64,000 nt of DNA from positions 3,286,001 through 3,350,000 of the forward strand of contig AP018281.1 of the NCBI GenBank assembly GCA_002368355.1, read 5' to 3'. This DNA is from Chondrocystis sp. NIES-4102 (GTDB lineage Bacteria > Cyanobacteriota > Cyanobacteriia > Cyanobacteriales > Xenococcaceae). The notes beneath the pieces are model-generated. The model was not told the DNA's origin. It did no database searches and worked only from the letters and a program-made list of their open reading frames with translations. Every line of letters begins with the position of its first letter. Within the stretch, counting starts at the first letter, position 1. The position numbers and the translations under genes were made by a program. Shown one piece after another: positions 46,695 through 56,999 of the stretch.

Positions 46695-47858
46695 TTACTT
46701 ACCCATTCCTAGCTGTTGAGCCTTTTGATAAACTTTCCCTTCAGTTAATAAAGAAGGTGCAATAACCACATCAACCTGTTGCATCTCTTTAAGGTTTTTC
46801 GCCCCTAAAGTTCCCATACTAGTTTTGATCGCACCTAGTAGGTTATGCGTACCATCATCTAGTTTAGCAGGCCCGATTAAGATCTCCTCAATTGTGCCTG
46901 TTGTTCCGACTTTAATGCGAGTGCCACGAGGTAAAACAGGACTAGGAGTTGCCATACCCCAGTGAAACTCACCACCTGGAGATTCAGCAGCCCTAGCAAT
47001 GGGTGAACCGATCATTACCGCATCAGCACCACACGCAAGACATTTACAGATATCACCGCCAGTAACTATACCCCCATCAGCAATAACTGGTACATATCTA
47101 CCTGTTTGCGCCTGATAATCATCTCTAGCAGCAGCACAATCAGCAGTAGCCGTAGCTTGAGGTACACCAACACCTAGAACTCCACGGGAAGTACAGGCAG
47201 CACCTGGCCCAATTCCTACTAAGACAGCAGCAGCCCCAGCCTGCATCAACTCTAATGCCACTTCATAAGTTACGCAGTTACCTAAAACTACTGGCATAGG
47301 CATTTCTTGACAAAAGGCAGCCAAATCCAAGGGTTCAACCCCTTCTGGGGGGAGATAATCTGTAGATACTACAGTTGCTTGGACAAAAAGCAGATCTGCG
47401 CCAGCTTCAGCGACAATTTTGCCATATTTACTTGCGCCTGCGGGAGTTAAACTTACTGCTGCGATCGCGCCTTGGTTTTTAATTTCTGTAATTCTTTTAG
47501 TAATTAATTCTGGTTTAATCGGCTCTGCATAAAGTTTTTGCATTAAACCTACAAATTCCTCTTTTCCTACCGAGGCAATTTTACTGAGAATTGGTTCAGG
47601 ATCTGCATAACGGGTTTGTACCCCTTCGAGATTCAAAACTCCAATTGCACCTAACTGTGATAATAAGACAGCCATTTTGACATCAACTACACCATCCATA
47701 GCACTAGCTAAAATAGGAATTTCGCGAGTAATACCGCCAATTTCCCAAGTGGTATCTGCCAAACTAGGGTCTAAAGTTCGCACTCCAGGGGACAGTGCTA
47801 TTTCATCAAATCCATAAGCTCTACGAGCCTTTTTTCCGCGACCTATTGATATATCCAC
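46695..47858 (-). CDS. guaB3: GuaB3-type IMP dehydrogenase-related protein
   Basis: 387 residues without CBS domains. It starts MDISIGRGKKARRAYGFDEI, has the catalytic loop GPGAACTSRGVLGVGVPQAT with its Cys, and the phosphate-binding GADAVMIGSPIARAAE. GuaB3 proteins were long annotated as IMP dehydrogenases. A cyanobacterial member has been reported to reduce GMP to IMP, so GMP reductase is the better current expectation. The true guaB is not in the window. A 12-bp palindrome (47885-47896) lies just upstream. Confidence 0.85.
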   Translation of the reverse strand: MDISIGRGKKARRAYGFDEIALSPGVRTLDPSLADTTWEIGGITREIPILASAMDGVVDVKMAVLLSQLGAIGVLNLEGVQTRYADPEPILSKIASVGKEEFVGLMQKLYAEPIKPELITKRITEIKNQGAIAAVSLTPAGASKYGKIVAEAGADLLFVQATVVSTDYLPPEGVEPLDLAAFCQEMPMPVVLGNCVTYEVALELMQAGAAAVLVGIGPGAACTSRGVLGVGVPQATATADCAAARDDYQAQTGRYVPVIADGGIVTGGDICKCLACGADAVMIGSPIARAAESPGGEFHWGMATPSPVLPRGTRIKVGTTGTIEEILIGPAKLDDGTHNLLGAIKTSMGTLGAKNLKEMQQVDVVIAPSLLTEGKVYQKAQQLGMGK

Positions 47859-48006
47859 TCTCTTGATTCGTTCCCAAAGCTTATTAGCCTAGGCTATCAA
47901 ATTTTCAGCATCTTTGAAAATGGATAAAAACTAAAAATTAAAAGTTATTGTTTTTTAGTTGCCAATAATTCTTGATTTATTAAGGTTCATGCTGATTTTA
48001 AAAGTA

Positions 48007-48219
48007 TTAACTTGATTGTTCTGGTGTAATTTGACCTTTTTGCCCTTGAATAGGGGATAATTTATCAACTAAACCCATTGTAAAGGCAACATCAGGTAAT
48101 TCCTCAACTATATATTTACCTGGAGAAAATACCTGACCTGGGGTGAAACAAACCTGTCTTAGTTCGACTACTTCACTTGGGTCGAACATGGCGCGAGACA
48201 ATTTTTTTTCAATGCCCAT
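48007..48219 (-). CDS. Small conserved protein of unknown function (70 aa)
   Basis: Soluble, no signal peptide. It contains LRQVCFTPGQVFSPGKYIVE, then ELPDVAFTMGLVDKLSP, and ends in a Gln-rich tail. The composition is that of a folded beta protein. The reading frame is complete, starts with ATG and sits between guaB3 and psaK on the same strand. I do not recognise a family. A photosynthesis link is only suggested by psaK. Confidence 0.5.
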   Translation of the reverse strand: MGIEKKLSRAMFDPSEVVELRQVCFTPGQVFSPGKYIVEELPDVAFTMGLVDKLSPIQGQKGQITPEQSS

Positions 48220-48276
48220 AAGTACTTATGATCCTATTTAGTTAGCTATTATTTTAACTATTTTGCTCTAAAAGAA

Positions 48277-48320
48277 CAGGAGTTGTGGCAAAATTTTATC
48301 TGCTTAATATTCAACTCCTG
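48277..48320. terminator. Inverted repeat after psaK, possible terminator
   Basis: CAGGAGTTG (48277-48285) and CAACTCCTG (48312-48320) form a perfect 9-bp stem with a 26-nt loop. It lies 22 bp after the psaK stop on the minus strand. The T-run that follows on that strand is weak (TTCTTTTAG). It may end psaK transcripts or stabilise their 3' end. Confidence 0.45.
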
Positions 48321-48342
48321 ATGTTCGTTAATTAAATTAAGG

Positions 48343-48615
48343 TTATAAAATGCCAGCGTTACTTAACCCAAGAATCATACCTGCTCCCAGAATGTGACCC
48401 AAACTAGTAGTTGCTAATAATTCAGGAACTCCAAAGTCCTTCCACAGATCAGGTGTGGGGAGCGGTAAACGTGGCCCTTTGCCTGAATTTTGGATAGCAT
48501 AACGACCAACAGCGATGCAAAACAAATTAGCCATGATCATCACTATAGCTACTGAAGGACTCCAATCTACTGTTGCAGGAGTTGACCTGACTGCAAGAAT
48601 GAAAGTGGATATCAT
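48343..48615 (-). CDS. psaK: Photosystem I reaction centre subunit PsaK
   Basis: 90 residues with two transmembrane helices (about 20-40 and 65-85) around a basic loop, NSGKGPRLPLPTPDLWKDFG, which is highly typical of PsaK. It lies at the edge of the PSI trimer and binds chlorophyll and carotenoid, aiding phycobilisome energy transfer. Only one PsaK gene is in the window. An AAAGGAG site lies upstream of the ATG, and no HLR1 element is evident. Confidence 0.93.
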   Translation of the reverse strand: MISTFILAVRSTPATVDWSPSVAIVMIMANLFCIAVGRYAIQNSGKGPRLPLPTPDLWKDFGVPELLATTSLGHILGAGMILGLSNAGIL

Positions 48616-48764
48616 GATAATTATTGACTCCTTTGTTATTAAATACTTTTAATTGACGATTTTTGTTTATAGAATTATAAAAACCTCTCTGTACAAAACA
48701 ACATTTCTTTTAAATAATTAACAGTAATTCAAAGTTTTACTAACAAAATAGATTTAAAGTACTA

Positions 48765-49400
48765 ATGCGCGTTAAAATTTGCGGTATTACCCAAATAGAG
48801 CAGGGTCAGGAAATAGCAGCCCTGGGAGCAGATAGTTTAGGTTTCATCTGTGTAGAGCGATCGCCACGTTATCTTAAGGCAGAGAGAATTAAAGCGATTA
48901 TTAGTAATTTACCAAAGTCAATAGTTACTGTGGGTGTCTTTGCCGATCATGGTTTGTCAGAAATTATAGAAATAGTAACACAAGCCAATTTAACCGCAGT
49001 ACAACTTCATGGTGCAGAATCTCCTGAATTTTGCCAACAATTGCGTCAACTATTACCACCTGACATAGAATTAATTAAAGCTTTTCGAGTTAAGGATGCT
49101 ACATCTTGGCAAACAACCCTAATATATCAAGACGTAGTTGATAGTCTACTTTTAGATGCCTATGATCCTTCTATGCTGGGTGGGACTGGTAAAACTATTG
49201 ATTGGCAAATACTCAAACAATTTCAACCAACTATACCTTGGATGCTGGCTGGAGGATTAACTCCAGATAATATTGTCGCAGCTTTATCCTATTTAAACCC
49301 AGATGGCATTGATTTATCCAGTGGAGTTGAGCGATCGCCTGGAGATAAGGATATAACCAAAGTCAGCCTACTTTTTGAAAAGCTAAAAAACTTTGATTAG
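48765..49400 (+). CDS. trpF: Phosphoribosylanthranilate isomerase
   Basis: 211 residues, a TIM barrel beginning MRVKICGITQIEQGQ with the active-site Cys. It contains LLDAYDPSMLGGTGKTIDWQ and WMLAGGLTPDNI with the phosphate-binding loop. It isomerises phosphoribosylanthranilate in tryptophan synthesis. Other trp genes are not in the window, as usual for cyanobacteria. The short gap to purD (64 bp) could allow co-transcription. Confidence 0.92.
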   Translation: MRVKICGITQIEQGQEIAALGADSLGFICVERSPRYLKAERIKAIISNLPKSIVTVGVFADHGLSEIIEIVTQANLTAVQLHGAESPEFCQQLRQLLPPDIELIKAFRVKDATSWQTTLIYQDVVDSLLLDAYDPSMLGGTGKTIDWQILKQFQPTIPWMLAGGLTPDNIVAALSYLNPDGIDLSSGVERSPGDKDITKVSLLFEKLKNFD

Positions 49401-49464
49401 TAAGGATAACAAGTAATCATGAGATAATTACATATTTGCAAAGATACTTACCTTAAAACTAGAT

Positions 49465-50727
49465 ATGAAAGTATTAGTAGTTGGCAATGGAGGCAGAGAA
49501 CACGCCCTGGCTTGGACATTATTACAATCACCTAATGTGGAACAGGTTTTTTGTACTCCTGGTAATGGTGGGACTGCAACAATGGCAAATTGTCGTAACC
49601 TTACTTTAGCGGTGGATGATTTTAAGGGTATTGCCCAGGCTGTACAAGATAATCAGATTTCTTTAGTAGTTGTCGGGCCAGAAGTTCCCCTATCGTTGGG
49701 TATTGTAGACTATTTACAACAGCTAAATATTCCTGTTTTCGGCCCAACTAAAGAAGGGGCAAAGATAGAAGCTAGTAAATCTTGGGCAAAAGAGATTATG
49801 AGTCTTGCCAATGTGCCGACGGCTAAATCTCAAACTTTTACAGATAGTAGTTTAGCAAAGGATTATATCCTGTCTGTTGGTGCGCCAATTGTAGTTAAAG
49901 CTGACGGGTTGGCTGCTGGTAAAGGAGTAATTGTAGCTGATACCATAGAGGCTGCGATCGCTGCTGTGGAATTGATGGGTGATGATTTTGGCAAATTGGT
50001 AATTGAAGAATTTTTATCAGGATCGGAAGTCTCGGTTTTAGCCATTACTGATGGTCTGACCATTCGCCCCCTAATTCCAGCCCAAGATCATAAACGTATT
50101 GGAGTTGGAGATACAGGCAAAAATACTGGTGGGATGGGTGCTTATGCCCCTGTACCTTTGGTTACTCCAGAATTAATGGATAGAATTGGGCAGGAAATTT
50201 TAGAACCTACCCTCAAAGCTTTGCAAAGCAAAAATATAGACTATCGTGGAGTACTATACGCAGGCTTAATGATTACTCCTACAGGTGATCCTAAAGTTAT
50301 TGAATTCAATTGTCGTTTTGGTGATCCTGAGACACAAGTAGTTTTACCGCTACTAGATATGCCTTTAGATGAAATTCTACTTGCTTGTGTGGAACAAAGA
50401 TTAGCATCATTGCCAGATCTAAAATGGAAACAGGCTAGTGCTGTCTGTGTGGTTGCTGCTGCTGGTGGTTATCCCGATAGTTATCAAAAGGGTGAAGAGA
50501 TTACAGGTATTCAAACAGCTACAGATAAGGGCGCGATCGTCTTTCATGCGGGTACTAAATTGGAAGCACAACAGGTTATTACTGATGGTGGTCGAGTCTT
50601 GGGGATAACTGCCCTAAATGAGAATTTCGACGGCGCGATCGCCCTGGCTTATCAAGCATTAAAATCTATTAATTTCAACAATATGTATTATCGTAGTGAT
50701 ATTGGACATAGATATAGGAATTTATAA
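49465..50727 (+). CDS. purD: Phosphoribosylamine--glycine ligase
   Basis: 420 residues, an ATP-grasp enzyme of purine synthesis. It begins MKVLVVGNGGREHALAWTL and has DGLAAGKGVIVADT, KNTGGMGAYAPVP and EFNCRFGDPETQVVLPLL. It is complete and of normal length. It is followed 91 bp later by the NblS-type kinase gene. Confidence 0.95.
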   Translation: MKVLVVGNGGREHALAWTLLQSPNVEQVFCTPGNGGTATMANCRNLTLAVDDFKGIAQAVQDNQISLVVVGPEVPLSLGIVDYLQQLNIPVFGPTKEGAKIEASKSWAKEIMSLANVPTAKSQTFTDSSLAKDYILSVGAPIVVKADGLAAGKGVIVADTIEAAIAAVELMGDDFGKLVIEEFLSGSEVSVLAITDGLTIRPLIPAQDHKRIGVGDTGKNTGGMGAYAPVPLVTPELMDRIGQEILEPTLKALQSKNIDYRGVLYAGLMITPTGDPKVIEFNCRFGDPETQVVLPLLDMPLDEILLACVEQRLASLPDLKWKQASAVCVVAAAGGYPDSYQKGEEITGIQTATDKGAIVFHAGTKLEAQQVITDGGRVLGITALNENFDGAIALAYQALKSINFNNMYYRSDIGHRYRNL

Positions 50728-50818
50728 AATAAAATACTTTTTAGCTGTTCTTTAGCACAATTAATAAACTATAATTCACTTAACTTAACATTTATTATCA
50801 TAATTACTTGAATTTACA

Positions 50819-52819
50819 TTGCTGACCTTTACTACCAAAATCAAAGAAATTATTGCCCTCTGGTGGTCAGATTTCACCCTCCAGACCAAACTGATGGCTG
50901 CTGCTACGTTAGTGGTTTCCTTGATTATGAGTAGTTTAACTTTTTGGGCAGTGAATACAATTCAGCAAGAATCTAATATCAATGACACTCGTTTTGGTAG
51001 TGATTTAAGTATTTTAATTGCTTCTAACGCTGCACCGTTAATTGCTGAAGATGACATTACAGGTTTAGCCAATTTTTCCAATCGATTTTATCGCAGTACT
51101 TCTAGCATTCGTTATTTAATTTATGCAGATGAGTCGGGTAACATCTTTTTTGGCATTCCCTATTCCCAAGCAGAAGTACAAAACTCCTTAACAATCAAAA
51201 GGCGAATTAGATTACCAGAAGACTATGCCCAAAATAGCGATTTACCTTTTGTCCGCCAACACCAAACCCCCAACGGGCAAGTAACAGATGTTTTTGTGCC
51301 TTTGCAACATAATAATCAGTATTTAGGAGTTTTAGCAGTAGGGATTAACCCTAACCCCACTATTGTCGCTTCTTCCAATTTAACTAGGGATGTCACAATT
51401 GCCGTATTTATAACCATTTGGGCGATGGTAATCTTAGGTAATGTATTCAATGCCTTAATGATTACCCAACCAATTAAGGAACTTTTAGTAGGGGTAAGAA
51501 ACATTGCTGCTAAAAACTTCAAACAGCGAATCAATTTACCATTGAGGGGGGAGTTAGGAGAATTAATTGCTAGCTTTAATCTTATGGCAGAAAAGCTTGA
51601 AAAATATCAAGCCCAGAATATCGAAGAAATAACTTCCGAAAAAGCCAAATTAGAAACCCTAGTATCAACCATCGCCGATGGCGCAATGCTAATCGATCCA
51701 GATTTACAAATAATTTTAGCTAATCCAACTGCTAGAAGTATATTCGGGTGGGGAGAAGATGCGATCGGGGACAACATCTTACACCGTTTACCTTCAGAAT
51801 TAACAGTAAAGTTAACCAAACCTCTTTATCAAATGATTGATGGTAGAGTTGATCCGTTCATAGATGTCACCAATAGTCAAGACCAAGAAAAACTATCGGC
51901 ATCTGATAATGATAAACATCATTTTGCCAACCGAGACGAATTTCGACTTACCCTAGGACAACCCGCATCAAGAAGCATCCGAGTTTTATTAAGTCGTGTG
52001 ATTGATGGAGGTAATGAGAATATCAAAGGTATTGCGATGACAGTTCAAGATATCACCAGAGAAGTAGAGCTAAATGAGGCAAAAAGCCAATTTATTAGTA
52101 ATATCTCCCATGAATTGCGCACACCTTTATTTAATATCAAATCTTTTATCGAAACACTGGCAGAATATGGCGAAGATTTAACCGAAGATCAAAGAAAAGA
52201 ATTTCTAGATACGGCTAACCACGAAACAGATCGTTTAACTCGTTTGGTTAATGATGTTTTAGACTTATCCCGTTTAGAATCTTCTCGTACTTATGAATTA
52301 ACTGAGGTAGATTTAACCCAACCGATCGAACAAACCCTAAGAAGTTGTCAGTTAAATGCCAAAGATAAAGGAATTTCCTTAAAGCAAGATATCCAGTCAC
52401 CATTACCCTCTGTAGTTGGTAACTATGATCTACTATTACAGGTATTAACTAATCTTGTAGGTAATAGTTTAAAATTCACCAATTCGGGAGGGAAAGTTAC
52501 AGTAAGAGCCTACCCAACCAAAGCAGAGTCTAACACTCTTAAACAGTCTGGGGTGAGAATTGAGGTAGTTGATACAGGTATTGGTATTTCAGCCGAAGAT
52601 AAAGAAGCTATTTTTGAACGTTTCTTTAGAGTCGAAAATAGAGTACATACCTTAGAAGGGACAGGGTTAGGATTATCTATTGTGAGAAATATTGTTGAAA
52701 AGCACAATAGTAGAATTTATATTGATAGTGAAGTGGGGGTTGGTACTACTTTTTGGTTTGATTTGCCTGTTTATGAAGCAAAGGTTATAAAGCAAGCAGA
52801 ATTGGAGAGTAAAGAGTAA
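50819..52819 (+). CDS. nblS: Sensor histidine kinase of the NblS/Hik33 (DspA) type
   Basis: 666 residues, close to the roughly 660 of Hik33. It has TM1 near residues 22-45 (TLVVSLIMSSLTFWAVNTI), a periplasmic domain, TM2 near 190-215, HAMP, a PAS domain (about 275-400), HisKA with the phosphoacceptor His431 (SNISHELRTPLFNI), and an ATPase domain with N box NLVGNSLKFTNSGG, DTGIGI and GTGLGLSIV. It integrates light, cold and nutrient signals and passes phosphate mainly to RpaB. The start is TTG 50819. Confidence 0.88.
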   Translation: MLTFTTKIKEIIALWWSDFTLQTKLMAAATLVVSLIMSSLTFWAVNTIQQESNINDTRFGSDLSILIASNAAPLIAEDDITGLANFSNRFYRSTSSIRYLIYADESGNIFFGIPYSQAEVQNSLTIKRRIRLPEDYAQNSDLPFVRQHQTPNGQVTDVFVPLQHNNQYLGVLAVGINPNPTIVASSNLTRDVTIAVFITIWAMVILGNVFNALMITQPIKELLVGVRNIAAKNFKQRINLPLRGELGELIASFNLMAEKLEKYQAQNIEEITSEKAKLETLVSTIADGAMLIDPDLQIILANPTARSIFGWGEDAIGDNILHRLPSELTVKLTKPLYQMIDGRVDPFIDVTNSQDQEKLSASDNDKHHFANRDEFRLTLGQPASRSIRVLLSRVIDGGNENIKGIAMTVQDITREVELNEAKSQFISNISHELRTPLFNIKSFIETLAEYGEDLTEDQRKEFLDTANHETDRLTRLVNDVLDLSRLESSRTYELTEVDLTQPIEQTLRSCQLNAKDKGISLKQDIQSPLPSVVGNYDLLLQVLTNLVGNSLKFTNSGGKVTVRAYPTKAESNTLKQSGVRIEVVDTGIGISAEDKEAIFERFFRVENRVHTLEGTGLGLSIVRNIVEKHNSRIYIDSEVGVGTTFWFDLPVYEAKVIKQAELESKE

Positions 52820-52851
52820 AAATCAAATCTTAGGTTTTAGTAGAAAAGTTT

Positions 52852-53139
52852 CTAAACTCCTAAATCTAGCTTAGAATCAGGATTTTCAAATTCGTAGGCA
52901 TCAATATTTATCTCAAACAGAATTAATATTCCTTGATGATATTCAGGTTTTTGATTCTTCCAAAAATCTAGAAATCTTTTAGAGTGTCTGCCTCTTTGCA
53001 GTGTTGCTATAGATATCCAATAGGATAAATGACCGATCAATCTACCTTTAGAAAATTTATCGTACCCTTTAGACAATGGTATGTGTATTTTAATTTGATT
53101 GGAAATGCTTTGTATAATTTCTTGATTGGTCATTTTCAT
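52852..53139 (-). CDS. Small protein of unknown function (95 aa)
   Basis: Soluble, basic to neutral. The N-terminal helix (MKMTNQEIIQSISNQIK) is followed by YDKFSKGRLIGHLSYWISIA and an acidic C-terminus. No motif is recognised. It is convergent with nblS and complete. A sequence resembling the operator core but with a 2-bp deletion lies near 53176. Confidence 0.5.
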   Translation of the reverse strand: MKMTNQEIIQSISNQIKIHIPLSKGYDKFSKGRLIGHLSYWISIATLQRGRHSKRFLDFWKNQKPEYHQGILILFEINIDAYEFENPDSKLDLGV

Positions 53140-53323
53140 ACCTTTGTTAAATAAGTGTTCATAATCTGATTACCTATATAACTATGGTAGTGTGCCGTAA
53201 TTTTTGTGTGAATAGTAATAATACATAAATAGTTGGGAGCAACTATGAAATTTGATAAAGATATTGATAAGAGTTAGATTACTCATTACTCAAAATACAG
53301 CGTCATTATAGAATATAAGTTAA

Positions 53324-54328
53324 ATGAAAGTCGTTTTTTTTGGTACACCCCAATTTGCTGTTCCTACTTTAAATAAACTCTTAGAACATCCTGATGTTGA
53401 AGTTTTAGGAGTAGTAACTCAACCTGATAAACGTCGAGGTAGGGGTAGTCAGACTATACCTTCAGCAGTAAAAAAAATAGCATTAGAACATAATCTACCA
53501 ATTTGGCAACCTGAGAAAATAAAAAAAGAGCGGGAAATATTAGATAAGCTACAAAGTACCCAAGCAGATGCGTTTGTTGTAGTCGCCTATGGACAGATAT
53601 TATCTCCAGAAATCCTAGCCATGCCAAAATTAGGTTGTATAAATGTTCACGGGTCACTTTTACCCCAATATCGCGGTGCTGCACCCATTCAATGGAGTAT
53701 TGTTAATGGCGATCGCATCACAGGGATTACAACTATGTTAATGGATAAGGGTATGGATACGGGTGATATGTTGCTCAAAGCCCAAACAGAGATAACATTA
53801 CTAGATAATGCTCAAGATTTAGCTATTAAACTAGCAGATCAAGGGGCAGATTTATTGTTAGACACATTATTCAAACTGCAACAGCAAGCAATTATACCTA
53901 TTCCCCAGGAGCATACCCAAGCCACCTATGCACGTCTAATTGATAAAGTCGATTTCGCGATCAATTGGTCAAAGAGTGCTGTAGATATACATAATCAGGT
54001 ACGAGGTTTTTATCCTAATTGTGTGGCAACCTTACAAGGTAAACAGTTGAAGATTATTGCAACAATTCCCTTAACTGAATCAACTATAGATGATTTACCA
54101 GAAGAATATAGTACCCTCAAGGCGCAATATTCCACATTAGCCACGCTGACGGGTAAACCTGGCGAAATTGTCCATAATCTCAAAAATTTTGGGGCAATTG
54201 TACAAACAGGTGCAGGACATTTACTATTAACTCAGGTACAGCTTGCAGGTAAACGCCCTCAGTCTGGGTGGGATTTTGTTAATGGGATGCGCTTAAGTGT
54301 TGGAACTCAAATTGAGGGTGGGCAATGA
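53324..54328 (+). CDS. fmt: Methionyl-tRNA formyltransferase
   Basis: 334 residues. The formyl-transfer domain begins [20 protein letters not shown] and has the GxVHGSLLPxYRGAAP loop ([18 protein letters not shown]), with the catalytic Asn/His region in it. GMDTGDML and the C-terminal OB-fold domain follow. It formylates initiator Met-tRNA. The C-terminal part (about 255-280) carries a longer insertion than usual, rich in Thr/Leu. Confidence 0.93.
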   Translation: MKVVFFGTPQFAVPTLNKLLEHPDVEVLGVVTQPDKRRGRGSQTIPSAVKKIALEHNLPIWQPEKIKKEREILDKLQSTQADAFVVVAYGQILSPEILAMPKLGCINVHGSLLPQYRGAAPIQWSIVNGDRITGITTMLMDKGMDTGDMLLKAQTEITLLDNAQDLAIKLADQGADLLLDTLFKLQQQAIIPIPQEHTQATYARLIDKVDFAINWSKSAVDIHNQVRGFYPNCVATLQGKQLKIIATIPLTESTIDDLPEEYSTLKAQYSTLATLTGKPGEIVHNLKNFGAIVQTGAGHLLLTQVQLAGKRPQSGWDFVNGMRLSVGTQIEGGQ

Positions 54329-54566
54329 TGAATTATAATCTATTAAACAGGTTTCAAAATAATATATAAACCAGCGTTAAAGCATAAGATTGACTTAATA
54401 GCTGATCAATAATTTATTAGTTACTAAGTGTTGGGAAATACGGCAAAGTTTAAGGTTTAATTATCCCTCAAGCGTGTAATACTACTTACCTACAATTTGA
54501 TTAAAAGTTGCTCGCTGATGAAAAAGTATAAAATGTGATTAAATATTACTTTTTGGTTGCCGAGCA

Positions 54567-55868
54567 ATGACTCCTAATCCGCAAATTGTTAAATCAATTG
54601 AACAGCTAGATTATCGAGTTACCGTTGGTGATGTAGCAGCCCAAACAGGGTTAGAATTAAACTTTGCTCAACAGGGATTATTAACCCTAGCAAGTGAGGC
54701 TGGGGGGCATTTACAAGTTGCAGAATCAGGTGACGTAGTATATTTATTCCCTAAAAACTTTCGCTCAATTCTACGTAACAAATATTGGCAGTTACGTTGG
54801 CAAAAAACTTGGTCGAAGATTTGGCAAGTATTGTTTTATTTAATTCGGATCTCTTTCGGGATTATTTTAATCGCCTTTATTATATTAATGGCAGTTGCCC
54901 TGATTGCCATTTTCATTGCCATCAATGCTAGTAATAGTGATCAGGATAATGAAAGAAGCGATGGTTATGGAGGAGGGGGGATTTTTCTGCCCAACTTCTG
55001 GTTTGGCGATATATTCTTATGGTTTGATCCTGGATATAATTCCCGTCATCTTCAGCGTCGGCGACAGTCTACAGGAAAATATAAGCTGAATTTCTTAGAA
55101 TCAATCTTTTCTTTCCTATTTGGGGATGGTGATCCAAATATAAATATAGAAGCAGAACGTTGGCAAACAATTGGCGCAGTAATTCGTAATCATCAAGGGG
55201 CGATCGCAGCAGAACAAATTGCTCCCTACGTAGATAAAATAGACCAAGATGAGGATTATATGCTGCCTATCCTCAGTCGTTTTAATGGTTATCCTCAAGT
55301 TTCCCCACAGGGAGAAATCATTTATTATTTTCCCGAATTACAAGTAATAGCTAGTCGTAAACAATTAGCACCAACTCCCTCTACAGGATATTTACAGAAA
55401 AAACTCTGGCGTTTTAGCCAAGCAAGTAGTGGTCAAATTACTATGGCTGTAGTTTTAGGGATTACTAATATAATTTTGGCTTTAGTTTTGGGTTCTTTTT
55501 TAAGAGATGGTGCTTTAGCAGCGCAGTTAGGGGGTGTGGTAGCCTTTGCTGCTTCAATTTATTGGGTATTACTAGGATATGGTATTTTATATCTGCTTAT
55601 CCCTTTAGGACGTTACTTGTGGATTCAAGGGCGTAATCCTAAAATAACTAAAGGTAATCGAGAGAGAGAACAAAGAGCGGTTATAGTTACTCAACCAAGT
55701 CAATCTTTACGACAAAAACTGAGCTATGCCAATCAATTTGCCCAACAAAAAGTAATTAGCGATCGCGATCTTGCTTATACTACTGAAGATGACTTACTAG
55801 ATCAAAACCTCAGAAATAATGCACAAATAGATCGCGACTGGCAAAAAAGATTAGAATCAGAATCTTAA
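54567..55868 (+). CDS. Conserved cyanobacterial/plastid membrane protein of unknown function
   Basis: 433 residues. A winged-helix-like N-terminal domain (about 1-70, [18 protein letters not shown] and [14 protein letters not shown]) is repeated in the middle (about 200-270, again ending YYFPELQ). A strongly hydrophobic helix lies near 92-125, a Gly/Phe/Trp-rich loop near 130-165, and two helices near 295-355. It resembles, from memory, the plant plastid protein AT5G03900 of unknown role. No catalytic motif is visible. Confidence 0.6.
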   Translation: MTPNPQIVKSIEQLDYRVTVGDVAAQTGLELNFAQQGLLTLASEAGGHLQVAESGDVVYLFPKNFRSILRNKYWQLRWQKTWSKIWQVLFYLIRISFGIILIAFIILMAVALIAIFIAINASNSDQDNERSDGYGGGGIFLPNFWFGDIFLWFDPGYNSRHLQRRRQSTGKYKLNFLESIFSFLFGDGDPNINIEAERWQTIGAVIRNHQGAIAAEQIAPYVDKIDQDEDYMLPILSRFNGYPQVSPQGEIIYYFPELQVIASRKQLAPTPSTGYLQKKLWRFSQASSGQITMAVVLGITNIILALVLGSFLRDGALAAQLGGVVAFAASIYWVLLGYGILYLLIPLGRYLWIQGRNPKITKGNREREQRAVIVTQPSQSLRQKLSYANQFAQQKVISDRDLAYTTEDDLLDQNLRNNAQIDRDWQKRLESES

Positions 55869-55926
55869 TCAGATACTTATCAGTGATCAACAACACAGTA
55901 GTATAAAAGTAAATCAAAAATTAAGT

Positions 55927-56523
55927 ATGAGTCAAATTACAACAATTTCAGGCAAAGCGATCCCTGTTGTCGGTGATGATATTGATACAGATCGTATTAT
56001 TCCTGCCCGTTTTTTACGCTGTGTTACTTTTGATGGTTTGGGAGAAAGTGCCTTTGCCGATGATCGCACCCAAGCTAAAGGCGAACATCCCTTTGATTTA
56101 CCTCAATATCAAGGTGCAAATATACTTGTGGTTAATAACAACTTTGGTTGTGGTTCATCGCGAGAACACGCCCCCCAAGCCTTATCTAAATGGGGAATAA
56201 CAGCAATCATTGGTCAAAGTTTTGCTGAGATCTTTTTCGGAAATTGTGTGGCGATCGGTGTTCCTTGTGTAATCGCTTCTCCAGAAACAGTCCAACAATT
56301 ACAGACACTTATTAATCAAAATCCTCAAGCTAATTTAACTGTCAATTTAGAAAAGATGGAGATTACTTGTAATGATCTTTCCTTACCAGTACAAATGAAC
56401 GAAGGCTCAAGGCAAATGTTCCTTAAAGGTACTTGGGATAATTGTGGACAACTGATATCTAATACTGAAGCTATTAAAGCGACAGCTAAGGAGTTACCTT
56501 ATATAAGTTGGCAAAGTGCTTAA
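55927..56523 (+). CDS. leuD: 3-isopropylmalate dehydratase small subunit
   Basis: 198 residues, an aconitase-type swivel domain. It begins with [22 protein letters not shown] and has the [16 protein letters not shown] loop that contacts substrate. It forms the isomerase of leucine biosynthesis with LeuC, whose gene is not in the window. It is complete, 58 bp after the preceding membrane protein gene. Confidence 0.93.
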   Translation: MSQITTISGKAIPVVGDDIDTDRIIPARFLRCVTFDGLGESAFADDRTQAKGEHPFDLPQYQGANILVVNNNFGCGSSREHAPQALSKWGITAIIGQSFAEIFFGNCVAIGVPCVIASPETVQQLQTLINQNPQANLTVNLEKMEITCNDLSLPVQMNEGSRQMFLKGTWDNCGQLISNTEAIKATAKELPYISWQSA

Positions 56524-56999
56524 TTAATTTCAAGTTGGTGAGTGCCAAATTAATTGCTGAGGTTGAAGGTAATTATAGCCGTCGAAGCAGAGGTTAAGAC
56601 AATTAATCTTAAGATCGTAAAAAGAGATTTCACCAGATGTCTAGATCTAGCATTCGATTGCTATAACTTCAGTTTGGGATAAAGAGGTGGGTATTAAATC
56701 TAAGCTATTGAGTTATCTCTTACTCAGGATAAGTATTCAGAAATAGCAGGAAATAATATTTATCCTTTAAGTTGCATTTTATATTTTAAGTTTAAATCTC
56801 ACCTAAAGAAGTTTAATTTAATTTACTGCATTGCTATAGATAATTGATATAAAATGTTTTTTGATCATCCCATAAGTTAATTATCAATTGTTCATTCATA
56901 AATCTTTCCTTGAGTCTTAATATAGCAATAAGAGATAACTCACGGGACATTTTTTAGTCTTTAAGTTTTAAATACTACCTACTACCTACTACCTAATAA
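56524..56999. other. Intergenic region (476 bp) with TACTACC repeats
   Basis: It separates two convergent genes. Three tandem TACTACC heptamers lie at 56973-56993, right before the end of the kinase gene on the opposite strand. I see no gene, RNA or strong terminator in the rest. Confidence 0.5.

Noticed and set aside
53174-53193. Sixth operator near the small gene at 52.9-53.1 kb
   Set aside because: The sequence ATAACTATGGTAGT has a 2-bp deletion in the core compared with ACYATWTRGT and lacks the right flank, so it breaks the symmetry.
53254-53286. Ten-codon frame with a good ribosome site before fmt
   Set aside because: It is too short (MKFDKDIDKS) and has no recognisable relation. It could be a truncated remnant but cannot be supported.
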